Source of the DNA: an uncultured Hyphomonadaceae bacterium
Lineage (GTDB): Bacteria; Pseudomonadota; Alphaproteobacteria; Caulobacterales; Hyphomonadaceae
Assembly: GCA_913057945.1 (NCBI GenBank)
Contig: CAJXOF010000004.1
Location: 1 to 64,000 of the forward strand
Direction of reading: 5' to 3'
Length of the DNA: 64,000 nucleotides
This document shows, piece by piece, positions 1 through 9,174 of the stretch. Below the pieces are notes generated by a model. That model was given only the letters and a program-made list of their open reading frames with translations. It made no database searches and had not been told where the DNA came from. A program made the position numbers and the translations under genes. Every line of letters begins with the position of its first letter. The stretch's first letter is position 1.

Positions 1-177
1 AATCCATCCTTCCTGCCCCCACAACCAGAACGGTACCTGATCCGGCTCCTGTGAGAGCAGGGGGACAATATGGGGTACGGGGCTATCAGACGGATTGGGA
101 ATTTTTTCGCATCGCTGCCTAGCTTGAATGTTCTTGCAAATGAGAGGAGGATTTCGTGCAACTTTTGGAGGAATGGT

Positions 178-2127
178 GTGCGGGTTACAACCATATGGAT
201 TGAGCATTATAGAGCAGTTACTAAACTAGAGGTTCGTTTGGGTAGTAGCACGGCGTTGCTGGGAGAAAACAACTCTGGCAAATCTGCAATTCTGTCAGCG
301 CTTAATCTGTTTTTTGAATCTGCCCCTCGTATCCAACCTGAAGACTTCTATGGGAGAGACCTTACCGAACCCATAGTCATTGGCGTAGAGTTATCGGACC
401 TGGTTCCTGATGAGCGAGACACGTTTTCAGGAAACATAATTGACGGAAAGCTCCGAGTGGTTCGCAAGTTTTACGGCGACGGATCCAAAGACGATGGGAA
501 GTACTATGTCGAAGCTGATGTATTCCCCGGATTTGAAAAGTGTAGATCAATCGAGAAAGCCTCAGAGAAAAGAGACATCTACAGAGACCTTCAATCGCAC
601 TATGAAGGCCTTCCTGTAGTCAGGAATGCTGATGAAATCGATTCGGCACTTGAAGATTGGGAAGCCCGAAACCCAGACAAATTGCAACGTAGCTTCGTTG
701 CTAGATTTCGAGGGTTTAAGAATGTTGCGATAGGACAATTGCGAGAGAAAACGGAAGTTGTTTTTGTTCCCGCGGTAAGAGATGCAGCTGAAGAGATCGG
801 TAGTGACAAATCGTCTCCAGTAAAACAGTTACTTAACGCCTTGGCCAGACAGACCATCGAGAACAGTGAAAAGTTCCGGGATTTCAAAAAAGGCGCAGAT
901 GAAGAACTCAGAAGTTTGACGTCGCCCGAAAATGTTCCTGAGCTGAAGGAAATAAGTTCTAGCCTTACAGGTATCCTTGGCAGGTACTACAATGGATCCT
1001 CGCTCAATGCGACATGGGCGCCTGTAATGGAGTTGCCTATTTCTTACCCTAAGTCTGATTTGCGCGTGGTGGATCACGAGTTCGATAACCCCATTGAAAA
1101 GGTGGGGCATGGGTTGCAGAGAGCAATCTTGCTGTCTGTGCTGGAATACATGGCTACTGATCGGAGCAGACTGGAGCTAGATACATCATCATACGGCATG
1201 AAGTCAGCCCACTCAGAGCCTATGAGCGATATCCTTCTTTTAATCGAAGAACCTGAAACCTTTCAGCACCCGAGTAAGCAGAGGCTATTTCGAGCCGCGT
1301 TTAAGAATTTATGCGAATCGTTCAGTGGGCGCACGGGGATCCGTGTGCAAGTAGTTTACACGACGCATTCTCCGTTGATGATTGATTTGCTAGATTTTGA
1401 TGAAGTTTGCGTCCTCCGGCGTGATCGATCATCGTCTCCGCCGAGTGTGTTGGTTCAACAGGCATCGCTAAAGGTATGCGCGGAGAGCTATTTTGACGCT
1501 TGGGGGGAGGATACGAATGAAGTTCAGTTTCGGCGAAGTTTGCACATATTCACGCCCTCACTTGCTGAAGGATTCTTTGCTAGGGTAGTTGTTCTGGTGG
1601 AAGGAGTTGGCGATCAAGCCGTGCTGCATGCGTACTATAAGTATTTAAATCGAGACCCGCTTTCGGAAGGAATTCATATCGTTTCAACAACGGGTAAAAA
1701 CAATTTGGCGAAACCCCTGACAATTTTTCAGAACTTGGGAGTGCCCACTTTTACGGTGTTTGATAGTGACAAACGGAGAGCGAAACCGAACTCCATCGAC
1801 GTGAACAAGGTTTTACAAAAACTATGCGGCGAGTCGAAGCTGGTAGACTGGCCAGAGGGGTGTGCGGAATATTACGCATCATTTGATGACAAGGTTGAGA
1901 CTTATGTCAAAAGTCAAATAGGTGAGCGAGCGTTCGATTCTGCTGCCCATCAGTTGTCGACTATAAACGATGTCCCGGTGAGCGACGTTCTGAAGAATCC
2001 CACAGTCGCTACGCAAATGATACATCGCTTTGCCTCTGGAACAATTAAGTTTCCTATTTTGGACGAAATCGTAATGAGTATTGATTCATTGCTGGCGGAA
2101 ACGTCTCACCCCATCTCTTCCTCGTAG
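178..2127 (+). CDS. OLD-family ATP-dependent endonuclease (ABC ATPase + TOPRIM)
   Basis: About 649 aa. An N-terminal ABC-type ATPase carries a Walker A (GENNSGKS, about residues 29-36) and a Walker B ending in IEEPE, followed by a THSPLMID segment. A C-terminal TOPRIM nuclease shows LVEGVGD and FDSDK, the metal-binding Glu and DxD. This is the OLD (overcoming lysogenization defect) architecture, a family with many anti-phage members. I place the start at GTG 178, five bases after GGAGGA; the in-frame ATG at 70 would add 36 residues that precede the ATPase core and has no such site. The gene is clearly AT-richer than its neighbours, suggesting transfer. Its last 22 bases overlap the end of the convergent exonuclease gene. 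No GajB-type helicase lies downstream, so Gabija is not indicated; a partner upstream of the window cannot be excluded. Confidence 0.85.
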   Translation: MRVTTIWIEHYRAVTKLEVRLGSSTALLGENNSGKSAILSALNLFFESAPRIQPEDFYGRDLTEPIVIGVELSDLVPDERDTFSGNIIDGKLRVVRKFYGDGSKDDGKYYVEADVFPGFEKCRSIEKASEKRDIYRDLQSHYEGLPVVRNADEIDSALEDWEARNPDKLQRSFVARFRGFKNVAIGQLREKTEVVFVPAVRDAAEEIGSDKSSPVKQLLNALARQTIENSEKFRDFKKGADEELRSLTSPENVPELKEISSSLTGILGRYYNGSSLNATWAPVMELPISYPKSDLRVVDHEFDNPIEKVGHGLQRAILLSVLEYMATDRSRLELDTSSYGMKSAHSEPMSDILLLIEEPETFQHPSKQRLFRAAFKNLCESFSGRTGIRVQVVYTTHSPLMIDLLDFDEVCVLRRDRSSSPPSVLVQQASLKVCAESYFDAWGEDTNEVQFRRSLHIFTPSLAEGFFARVVVLVEGVGDQAVLHAYYKYLNRDPLSEGIHIVSTTGKNNLAKPLTIFQNLGVPTFTVFDSDKRRAKPNSIDVNKVLQKLCGESKLVDWPEGCAEYYASFDDKVETYVKSQIGERAFDSAAHQLSTINDVPVSDVLKNPTVATQMIHRFASGTIKFPILDEIVMSIDSLLAETSHPISSS

Positions 2128-3134
2128 CCGACCAGCCTCAGCGGCTTCGCCCTGCGTCCCTCCAGTTCGGCCCAGCGGACGAGGGCGTCTTCGCGGCCAT
2201 AGGTGATCCAGAGTTCCTGCGGGTCGACCTCGCGGACGGTGTCGGTCAACTCGTCCCAGTCGGCATGGTCCGAGATGACCAGCGGCAGTTCGACACCGCG
2301 TTGCTTGGCGCGCTGTTTCACACTCATCCAGCCGGACGCAAAGCCGATCACCGGATCGGGGAAGCGCTGGGCCCATTTGCCTTCAAAGGCGCCGGGCGGG
2401 GCGACAATGATCTCGCCCCGGAACACTTCGCGCGCCGATTTTGACATGTCGTCCAGCGTGGCCGGGCGCAGCTCGCCGAGGCTGACGCCCGCCGCCTCAT
2501 AGACCTCGCAGAGCTTTTCGAGGCTGCCATGAATATAGATCGGCCGGTCATGGCCCGCCATGCGGAGGTGCTTGATGACGCGCTGGGCCTTGCCCAGGGA
2601 GTAGGCGCCGATGCAATGGGTGCGGTCCGGATTGTCACTGACGGAGCGCATCAGGCGGTCAATCTCATGTTCCGTGGGCGGATGGCGGAAGACGGGCAGG
2701 CCAAACGTCGCTTCGGAGATGAAGACATGCGTGTTTTCGACCGGCTCGAACTGGGGACAGGTCGGATCCCAGCGGCGCTTGTAGTCGCCGGTGAAGACCA
2801 TGCGCAGGCCCTTGTGCTCGACCACGATTTGCGACGAGCCGAGAATGTGGCCGGCCGGGGAGAGCCAGACCGTGACGCCATTGATCTCGATGGCTTCGCC
2901 ATATTCGACCGCTTGCGTCTGCTTGGCGAAACTGTCGCCATAACGTGCGGCCATGATGGCGAGCGTGTGGGGATGGGCGAGCACCTTGCCGTGGCCGCCG
3001 CGCGCATGGTCTGAATGGCCATGGCTGATGACGGCCCGGTCGACCGCGCCGCGCACGGGATCAAGGTAGAAATCTCCCGGCGGGCAATAGAGGCCCTTGG
3101 GGGTCGGGTGGAGCAGGAGGTCGGGGCGCAGCAT
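2106..3134 (-). CDS. Ligase-associated DNA exonuclease (metallo-beta-lactamase fold)
   Basis: 342 aa from the ATG giving MLRPDLLLHPTPKG; a longer upstream frame is low-complexity read-through. The zinc motif HGHSDHARGG and the later segments SPAGHILGSS, FTGDYKRR and ISDHADWDEL mark a metallo-beta-lactamase/beta-CASP-type nuclease of the ligase-associated exonuclease family. In many alphaproteobacteria it is encoded beside an ATP-dependent DNA ligase and works with an Lhr-like helicase and PdeM, both of which occur later in this window. No ligase follows here: the downstream side is occupied by the convergent OLD nuclease, overlapping by 22 bases. The gene lies 40 bases downstream of the GH9 gene on the same strand. 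Confidence 0.88.
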   Translation of the reverse strand: MLRPDLLLHPTPKGLYCPPGDFYLDPVRGAVDRAVISHGHSDHARGGHGKVLAHPHTLAIMAARYGDSFAKQTQAVEYGEAIEINGVTVWLSPAGHILGSSQIVVEHKGLRMVFTGDYKRRWDPTCPQFEPVENTHVFISEATFGLPVFRHPPTEHEIDRLMRSVSDNPDRTHCIGAYSLGKAQRVIKHLRMAGHDRPIYIHGSLEKLCEVYEAAGVSLGELRPATLDDMSKSAREVFRGEIIVAPPGAFEGKWAQRFPDPVIGFASGWMSVKQRAKQRGVELPLVISDHADWDELTDTVREVDPQELWITYGREDALVRWAELEGRRAKPLRLVGYEEEMG

Positions 3135-3174
3135 GAGCCTAATGTAGGGTGCGCGCCCCGACGGGGAAGGGGGG

Positions 3175-5670
3175 TTAGTCCTGCCGGGCCAGTTCGGCGG
3201 CAGCCAGCGAGAGCTGGATATAGCTGGCGCCGAGCGGGATGACATATTCGTTCTGGCCCCAGAAGAAGGGCCAGTCCTCACGGTTTTCCGGGAAGTCCGG
3301 CTTCAGGATCAGCACGCCGGGCACGATGCCGCCCGCGATGAAGGAGAAGTCCGCGCGGTTGTTGCCATAGGCGACGAGCTTGGACTGGGCCCCGACGCCG
3401 GAGACGAGCGAGAGATTGTGCCCCGGATGGCGGCCGAGCACATAGTCGAACGCGTCCAGCACTTCCTGTTTCGAGACCAGGTCCGGCCAGGCGCCGTGGA
3501 TGGCGTCGGCCGTATTGGCCTGTCCGATGATCGAACCGGAGCCGGCCCAGCCGCCCCGTGTGATCTCGACGCCGAAAGGATTGTCCTTGCGGGCGGCTTT
3601 CATGTCTTCCGTCCAGGCGGCTGCGGCGGCGCGCAGGCGCTGGTCATAGGCCGAATTCATCATGGGGCGGATGGCAATCGCCGCCGGGGCGATGGTGCCG
3701 AAGAAGGGCGTGGCCTCGTCGAAGGCCTGTTCCACGGCCATGGCGTATTGCGTGTCGCCCGTCGCGCGCAGGAGTTCTGCGGCGGCGAGGAAGCGCTCCA
3801 TCGGCAGCGGGCCGCCGGTCGTGTTGCCATGCCGGTAGGTGTCGGGCGCGCGGCCGTTTTCGTCGGCAAAGGTCGCCACGGCCTGGGCCAGTGCCTTGTC
3901 GGCAAGGGCGTCATCATAGCCGCGCAAGGCGCTTGAGGCGGCGGCGAGGGCGGCCGCAGAGCCGTATTGCAGGGCGCTGGAGCGGCTGGTGAAGGCCCAG
4001 CGATCATCCAGCCGGCCGGAGCGGCCATCCTTCACTTCGTCCGCGCCGAGGGAGGCATCATAGATCAGGCCATCGGTCTTGGTGACTGCGTCGCCAAGAT
4101 GGGTGTACTGATCAAGGTCCGGCTCGACGATGCCGTGAATGGCGAAGCCGACGGCATCAAACTGGGCGAGCAATTGCAGCGTACCGTGCTTGATCTGCTG
4201 TTGCAGGTCGGCGGCGCCATCCGGCACATGGATGTCGGCGCGGCGGCGCTGCCAATCCACCTTGGTGACGTCGCGGTCCGGGCCGAACCGTTCCCAGGTA
4301 TGGGCGAGCGTGCGGACAGTCGCATACTGGCTCTGGGTGCGGATGTCGAAATCGCCCGCATCGAACCAGCCGCCGACATTCAGGCCGGGAATGTGCTCCA
4401 GCGGCGCGAAGGCGGTGTCCGTGGTCGGCCCCTGGGCGTAGAGGTCGTGATGCTCATGATTGACCGGCGCCTGCAGGGCGTCGTCCATATGGGCGGTGCC
4501 GTGCCAGACGCGATAGGCCTCGTTGACGAACATATGGTCCATCTGCACCGGCATGAACACGTCGAGCGTGGCGTGCCAGGCCTCGTCATAGGCGGTCTCC
4601 GAGATGGGAAAGGCGGCGGTGCGCTGTCCGTCATGGACGAGCTGGTAGAGGCCCGGCTCGGTCACGGAGGAGAAGTCGAACCGCGCATAGGCGTAGCGCA
4701 GGTATCGTCCCCAGGAGTCCGGCGTCGCGGAGAGGACGGTCTCCTCGCTGCCATCGGGGAGCAGGCGGACAAGCTGCATCTCGCCAGGCGCTCCGGCGTC
4801 GCGGTCCATTTGCAGGATGGCGGCCTTTTCGCGGGAGGGCGTGTAGCCCAGCTGGTTGTAGGAGATGACAGGCGGGCTGACCCAGCCGTCCTGCGAGGCA
4901 GCTTCGAGACGCCATTCCATCAGGCGGCCGGTCTTGCCGGCAGGCAGGACGGAGCGGGCGACGTACCAACCATTGCTGGCCTGGTTGCGCCCGTCATAGA
5001 GGGAGATCGGCGCGCCCGAAGAGGACAGGGACACGCGGTGCTCCGCATCTCCCGGCGCGAGGACGAGTGTGGTGCCGGTCGCGATGGGCGCCGGGTCGGC
5101 AGCTGCGCCGTCCGGGCGCGCGCCGCCTACGCGGGGCGTCATGTCGCTGGCGGCGGAGTGAGGAATGATGCGCGCGTCGCCGTCGACGAGCAGGCCCTTG
5201 CCGCCATAGGCGGACGGCACGAATTCCAGATTGAACCCGGCCTTGCCGGCCAGCCCTTCGGGAAGGGCCTGATCGCTGTTGACCGAGATCACATAGCCGC
5301 CGGCGTCCCGCTCCACGCGGATCGTGTAATTATAGTCATAGTCCGGATAGGAGAGGTCGGCCTCGATGAAGCCGGCTTCACTGTCGACGCGGCGGGTGAC
5401 GAAGGCGCCGATCGGTTCCCACTGGCCGGGGGTTGCTTCCAGGCGCACATCGCCATTGGTGACGGTGCGCAGGCCGTGATGGATGAGTTCGACGCCGGAA
5501 ATCTTCGCATCGGCGAAGAGGCCATCATACCAATTGGAGAAAACCAGCACATCCGCGCCGGGCTGGTGGAAATATTCCCCATCCCGGATTTCCTGCGCAG
5601 TGGCAGGCGCAAAAGATAGCGCTAACATGGAAAGGCAGGCCGCGACAGGCGACAGGCGGGGATATCTCAT
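3175..5670 (-). CDS. Glycoside hydrolase family 9 protein (secreted cellulase-like)
   Basis: 831 aa, starting at MRYPRLSPVA with a good ribosome site (GGAGGAAA) and a signal peptide cleaved near ATAQE. Residues about 30-200 form an N-terminal region I do not recognise. An Ig-like CelD_N domain begins near VSPPVISYNQLGY (about 264-355). The (alpha/alpha)6 GH9 domain follows, with the nucleophile-side motif GWFDAGDFDIR (DAGD at about 437-440) and the proton-donor Glu in WGQNEYVIP (about 808). GH9 enzymes hydrolyse beta-1,4-glucans; some short-chain versions act as exo-glucosidases. Substrate is not predictable here. A C9 tract sits just upstream of the ribosome site, and a LacI-like operator lies further upstream. 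Confidence 0.88.
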   Translation of the reverse strand: MRYPRLSPVAACLSMLALSFAPATAQEIRDGEYFHQPGADVLVFSNWYDGLFADAKISGVELIHHGLRTVTNGDVRLEATPGQWEPIGAFVTRRVDSEAGFIEADLSYPDYDYNYTIRVERDAGGYVISVNSDQALPEGLAGKAGFNLEFVPSAYGGKGLLVDGDARIIPHSAASDMTPRVGGARPDGAAADPAPIATGTTLVLAPGDAEHRVSLSSSGAPISLYDGRNQASNGWYVARSVLPAGKTGRLMEWRLEAASQDGWVSPPVISYNQLGYTPSREKAAILQMDRDAGAPGEMQLVRLLPDGSEETVLSATPDSWGRYLRYAYARFDFSSVTEPGLYQLVHDGQRTAAFPISETAYDEAWHATLDVFMPVQMDHMFVNEAYRVWHGTAHMDDALQAPVNHEHHDLYAQGPTTDTAFAPLEHIPGLNVGGWFDAGDFDIRTQSQYATVRTLAHTWERFGPDRDVTKVDWQRRRADIHVPDGAADLQQQIKHGTLQLLAQFDAVGFAIHGIVEPDLDQYTHLGDAVTKTDGLIYDASLGADEVKDGRSGRLDDRWAFTSRSSALQYGSAAALAAASSALRGYDDALADKALAQAVATFADENGRAPDTYRHGNTTGGPLPMERFLAAAELLRATGDTQYAMAVEQAFDEATPFFGTIAPAAIAIRPMMNSAYDQRLRAAAAAWTEDMKAARKDNPFGVEITRGGWAGSGSIIGQANTADAIHGAWPDLVSKQEVLDAFDYVLGRHPGHNLSLVSGVGAQSKLVAYGNNRADFSFIAGGIVPGVLILKPDFPENREDWPFFWGQNEYVIPLGASYIQLSLAAAELARQD

Positions 5671-5720
5671 CGGTTTCCTCCAGGGGGGGGGCTGGACTGC
5701 TTGGTGCAGCTTCTGACGAA

Positions 5721-5750
5721 ATGGTAGCGCAAACATTTTCCCGGTCGCAA
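5721..5750 (-). promoter_or_regulatory. Candidate promoter of the GH9 gene
   Basis: On the minus strand TTGCGAC is followed by GCTACCAT, resembling the Caulobacter housekeeping consensus (TTGACGS and GCTANAWC). The start point would lie about 45 bases before the ATG. Spacing is acceptable, but the call rests on eye matching only. Confidence 0.4.
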
Positions 5751-5763
5751 CCCCTAAATTAAA

Positions 5764-5785
5764 TGAAACCGGTCTCCTGAGACCG
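5764..5785. promoter_or_regulatory. Candidate operator upstream of the GH9 gene (LacI-like)
   Basis: Two overlapping symmetric elements: GAAACCGGTCTC, a 10-of-12 palindrome with an ACCGGT core typical of LacI-family sites, and CGGTCTC-CT-GAGACCG, a perfect 7-bp inverted repeat. It lies just upstream of the candidate GH9 -35 box and between that gene and the divergent Hsp70 gene. LacI-type control of glycoside hydrolases is common; no regulator gene is nearby. Confidence 0.4.
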
Positions 5786-5959
5786 AAATATTGATTTTCG
5801 ATCCATACGGTTGCTCCCTCGATGAATACACATTCCATGACTTCACACTGGAGCCGAGGGGGCAGGGCTGGGCGCGGCATCTTTCGAAATGCCGACAGCT
5901 GGGGTAGGCGACGGGGTCGCGATTCAGGTCTCGGCAACAGGTCTTCGGGAGTGTCCTTC

Positions 5960-7189
5960 ATGCAAATCGGCATCGATTTCGGAACATCGAACACATCGGT
6001 TGGATATTCCGGGCCGCAGGGGGTCCGCTTGATCGAGTTGGAGCCGGCGGCCACGTCGATTCCGACAGCGGTGTTCTATGGTTTGGCGTCTGGAGAATAT
6101 GCCATCGGGGCCGAGGCCGTGGCGGCGTATGAGACGGGCGAGGAAGGCCGGTTGATGCGGTCGATCAAATCCGTGCTGGGCTCGTCGCTGATCGACGAGA
6201 CGACGGATGTTGGCCGTCGGCGCCTGCCGTTCCGGGACGTGATTGCGCATTTCCTGCGCCGGGTGATCGCCCGGGCGGAAGCCGAGACGGGCGAGCGGGT
6301 TGAGTCTGTCGTGCAGGGACGGCCGGTCTCGTTCAATGACCGGGACGCCGACCTTGACCGGCGCGCGCAGGCGATCCTGGAATCCTGTCTCCACGAGGCA
6401 GGCGTGGTGCATGTGGAGTTCCTCGACGAGCCTGTGGCGGCGGCCCGCTCGGTAAGCTTTCCGGCTGGGCGGGAAAAGCTGGTCTTCGTGGTCGATATTG
6501 GGGGCGGCACATCGGATTTTTCGGTCGTGCGCATCGCGCCGGACAATACCGGGTTCGACGTGCTGGGCAGCACCGGGCTTTATGTGGGCGGCAATGATTT
6601 TGACCAGAAGCTGAGCTTTTTCGAACTGTCGCGGTTGCTCGGGCATGGCGAGACGCTGGAGCTGAACGGATTGCCGGTGCCGTCGGCCCCATATTCGATC
6701 CTGTCCGACTGGAAAAGCCTGAACAAGCTCTATGCGCGGGACGTGCAGAAGCGGATTGGCTGGATGGTGCAAAACAGCCCGAACAGCCGTGCCATCCGGG
6801 CCTTTGACCATCTGGTGCGCCACCATGAAGGCCACGCCTATGCCAAGCGGACCGAGCAGATCAAGATCGAGTTGAGCGACACTGACCAGCAGGCCTTTAT
6901 CTATGACACCCCCGATTTGCGGCTGGAGCGTGTGGTGGAGCGCCGGGTGTTTGAGGGCCTGATTGACGAGGCCGTATCACAGATGGACGCGGTGGCAGTG
7001 GACTGCTTGAGCCAGGCGGGCGTGTCGCCGGACCAGGTCACCGATATTGTCATGGTGGGCGGGTCGACTTTCATTCCGCTGGTTCAGGCGCGGTTGGCGG
7101 GCCGATTTGGCAATGCGGTGGTGTCCGAGAGTGACCGCTTCGGCGCCGTGGCCAAGGGCCTTGCGGTGCACGGAATGAGCCATCTATGA
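5960..7189 (+). CDS. Short Hsp70-family protein (YegD-like)
   Basis: 409 aa from the ATG giving MQIGIDFGTSNTS; GGGAG lies eight bases upstream. Actin-like ATPase motifs are in order: phosphate-1 IGIDFGTSNTS at the N-terminus, phosphate-2 VVDIGGGTSDFSVV in the middle, and adenosine motif MVGGSTFIPLVQ near the C-terminus. At about 410 residues it lacks the substrate-binding and lid domains of DnaK (about 640), matching YegD-type Hsp70 relatives of unknown client. It is divergent from the GH9 gene, and its last six bases overlap the convergent small lipoprotein gene. Confidence 0.85.
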   Translation: MQIGIDFGTSNTSVGYSGPQGVRLIELEPAATSIPTAVFYGLASGEYAIGAEAVAAYETGEEGRLMRSIKSVLGSSLIDETTDVGRRRLPFRDVIAHFLRRVIARAEAETGERVESVVQGRPVSFNDRDADLDRRAQAILESCLHEAGVVHVEFLDEPVAAARSVSFPAGREKLVFVVDIGGGTSDFSVVRIAPDNTGFDVLGSTGLYVGGNDFDQKLSFFELSRLLGHGETLELNGLPVPSAPYSILSDWKSLNKLYARDVQKRIGWMVQNSPNSRAIRAFDHLVRHHEGHAYAKRTEQIKIELSDTDQQAFIYDTPDLRLERVVERRVFEGLIDEAVSQMDAVAVDCLSQAGVSPDQVTDIVMVGGSTFIPLVQARLAGRFGNAVVSESDRFGAVAKGLAVHGMSHL

Positions 7190-7447
7190 CAGGCGTGTGC
7201 AAAAGGTCGGCCTCTCGCCCGGAATGATCAGGCAGCGATAAAGGGCCGGCCCGCTTTTCAGAAACAGGAAGTTGTCATTGACGTGTCTCAGGTCAAACCC
7301 TGCATCCAGCAAATCCTGAAGAGCTACCTTGTCAGACATGATCGCGGTAGAAGTGACGGACGGAGCGGTCGCAGGCATTTGGGTGCATGCGCCAAGTGCC
7401 AGTGCACCAGCGGTTAGGGTGGCAAGCACAGGAGCGTGGAACTTCAT
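7184..7447 (-). CDS. Small lipoprotein of unknown function
   Basis: 87 aa starting MKFHAPVLATLTAGALALG and then the lipobox Cys (LGAC), so probably lipidated. GGAGGAAT lies just before the ATG, which decides against a longer upstream start. The mature part has two further Cys near the C-terminus (YRCLIIP and TFCTRLS) that could form a disulfide. I recognise no family. Confidence 0.65.
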   Translation of the reverse strand: MKFHAPVLATLTAGALALGACTQMPATAPSVTSTAIMSDKVALQDLLDAGFDLRHVNDNFLFLKSGPALYRCLIIPGERPTFCTRLS

Positions 7448-7614
7448 GTTGATTCCTCCTTCGGACGATTTTAATTTCCCGCTATGATAGCGCGCCTTGC
7501 GCTTAAAGGAAGAGGTTTCGAAAAACGCATCCAAACTGAGTCGAAAGCTGCCCCGCCACACTTGCGACACGGTCATCTGTGCATAAAGTCAGGCCGATCA
7601 GAGGAGAATCACGC

Positions 7615-9171
7615 ATGCGCGCAATCCGGAAAAGTCTTGTATCCCTGTCTGCGCTGGCCGTGCTGGCCGCCGCGCCCGCTATGGCGGAAGAGGGCGGGTC
7701 GACACGGGCGCTGGATGAGGCGCTGGCGGCCGGTTACAAGGCCGCGTTCATTTGCTCCTCGACCTTCAATGCAGGACAGACGCTGGAGGAAATCCGCCAG
7801 AACGAGCTGTCAGGCATCTATCCGGATTACCAGCGCAGCTTCGACAAACTGCCCGATGCGATGATCGACCCGGCGCGCAAGCTGGTCTCGGTGACCTATT
7901 CCAATACGATGCCGCCGCGCATGGCGGCCTGGCGCCCCGGCTTCGGCTGTACGCAGCTGCCGATCGGCGCGGAAGAGGGGGCGCTGAACTTCCTGCCGCG
8001 CTTTGCCGCCTGGCCGGACTTCACCGGCGAGGACCGGGGCAGCGCCATCGGCTCGAACGTAAAGGTGCAGCTGCGCATCGAAGAGGCCGAACGGCTGGAA
8101 GCGCCGGTCTCGTTCGCGTTTGACGAGCGTACCTATGGCAATGGCACGCGCACCAGCGCGGTGGTCGTCGTGAAAGACGGGCAGGTCGTGGCCGAGCGCT
8201 ATGCCCGCGGCATCGATCATGAGACGCCGCAGCGGACCTGGTCGGTTGCGAAATCGATCTCTGCGACGGTCCTCGGTGCAGCCCGGCGGAACGGGCATAT
8301 CGATCTCGATTACCCGGCCGTGATCGCCGACTGGAACAATGGCGCCGACCCGCGCCGCGAAATCACGCTGCGCGACCTGATGCAGATGGCGAGCGGCCTC
8401 GACAGTGGCGAAGAGGGCTCGCGCACGGACCGGATCTATTTCGGCGGCGGACGCGTGATCGATCAGGCCGCCTCGAAGGTGATGGAAGCCAAGCCGGGCA
8501 CGCGGTTCAAATATTCCAACAATGATACGCTGATCGCGATGCGGTCATTCCGGGAATCTCTGGGGGCGGATGATTCCTATCATCGCTTCCCGTATGAAAA
8601 GCTTCTGCACAAGATCGGCGCGGTGCACACGACGCTGGAAGTGGACTGGAATGGTGACTTCGTCTCGTCCAGCCAGGTCTGGTCTACTGCGCGCGACCTT
8701 GCGCGGGTCGGCCAACTCTACCTGCAGGATGGCGTGTGGGGCAATGAGCGCCTGCTGCCGGAAGGCTGGGCGCAGTTCGTGGCGACACCGGGCCCGGCAC
8801 AGCCGACCAGCGGCCCCGGCTATGGCGCACAATTCTGGCTGATGAACCATGCCGAGGGCATTCCGGCGGGCACTTATTACATGGCTGGCAATCGCGGCCA
8901 GTATGTCGTGATCGTGCCGAGCATGAACGCGGTCATCGTGCGGCGCGGCTTTGATGTGATCGGCGGCGCGCGGTTCGACATTGCCAGCTTCACGCGGGAC
9001 GCCTTGATGGCCCTGCAGGCCGCCGATGATGTGCGCGCAGGAGAGGCGGCCGAGCGGGCGCAGATCGAGGCGGAGATCGAAGCGACGATCGAAGCCCGCC
9101 GCGCGCGCAGCGACCGTGCCAAGGATGCGATCCGGGCGGAAATCCTCGCCAAGTATGGCCGCGAGGAATAG
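7615..9171 (+). CDS. Serine hydrolase, class C beta-lactamase fold
   Basis: 518 aa starting MRAIRKSLVSLSALAVLAA with a Sec signal peptide (cleavage near AMAEE); GAGGAGAA precedes the ATG. The active-site SxxK is in WSVAKSIS and the second motif in YSNND. A GNRGQ segment sits near the expected third motif. The family includes penicillin-binding proteins, esterases and 6-aminohexanoate-type hydrolases, so the substrate is open. A charged Glu/Arg/Ala-rich helix ends the protein (about 470-518). A second member of this fold lies at 31-32 kb, without obvious close relationship. Confidence 0.82.
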   Translation: MRAIRKSLVSLSALAVLAAAPAMAEEGGSTRALDEALAAGYKAAFICSSTFNAGQTLEEIRQNELSGIYPDYQRSFDKLPDAMIDPARKLVSVTYSNTMPPRMAAWRPGFGCTQLPIGAEEGALNFLPRFAAWPDFTGEDRGSAIGSNVKVQLRIEEAERLEAPVSFAFDERTYGNGTRTSAVVVVKDGQVVAERYARGIDHETPQRTWSVAKSISATVLGAARRNGHIDLDYPAVIADWNNGADPRREITLRDLMQMASGLDSGEEGSRTDRIYFGGGRVIDQAASKVMEAKPGTRFKYSNNDTLIAMRSFRESLGADDSYHRFPYEKLLHKIGAVHTTLEVDWNGDFVSSSQVWSTARDLARVGQLYLQDGVWGNERLLPEGWAQFVATPGPAQPTSGPGYGAQFWLMNHAEGIPAGTYYMAGNRGQYVVIVPSMNAVIVRRGFDVIGGARFDIASFTRDALMALQAADDVRAGEAAERAQIEAEIEATIEARRARSDRAKDAIRAEILAKYGREE

Positions 9172-9174
9172 GCT

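Noticed and set aside
178..2127. Gabija (GajA) or PARIS assignment for the OLD protein
   Set aside because: No GajB helicase follows and no PARIS partner is visible; the gene upstream is outside the window, so only the family level is supported.
3967..5619. Long plus-strand open frame antisense to the GH9 gene (550 codons)
   Set aside because: It mirrors a gene with complete GH9 motifs and signal peptide; the frame lacks any recognised domain and is a product of high GC.
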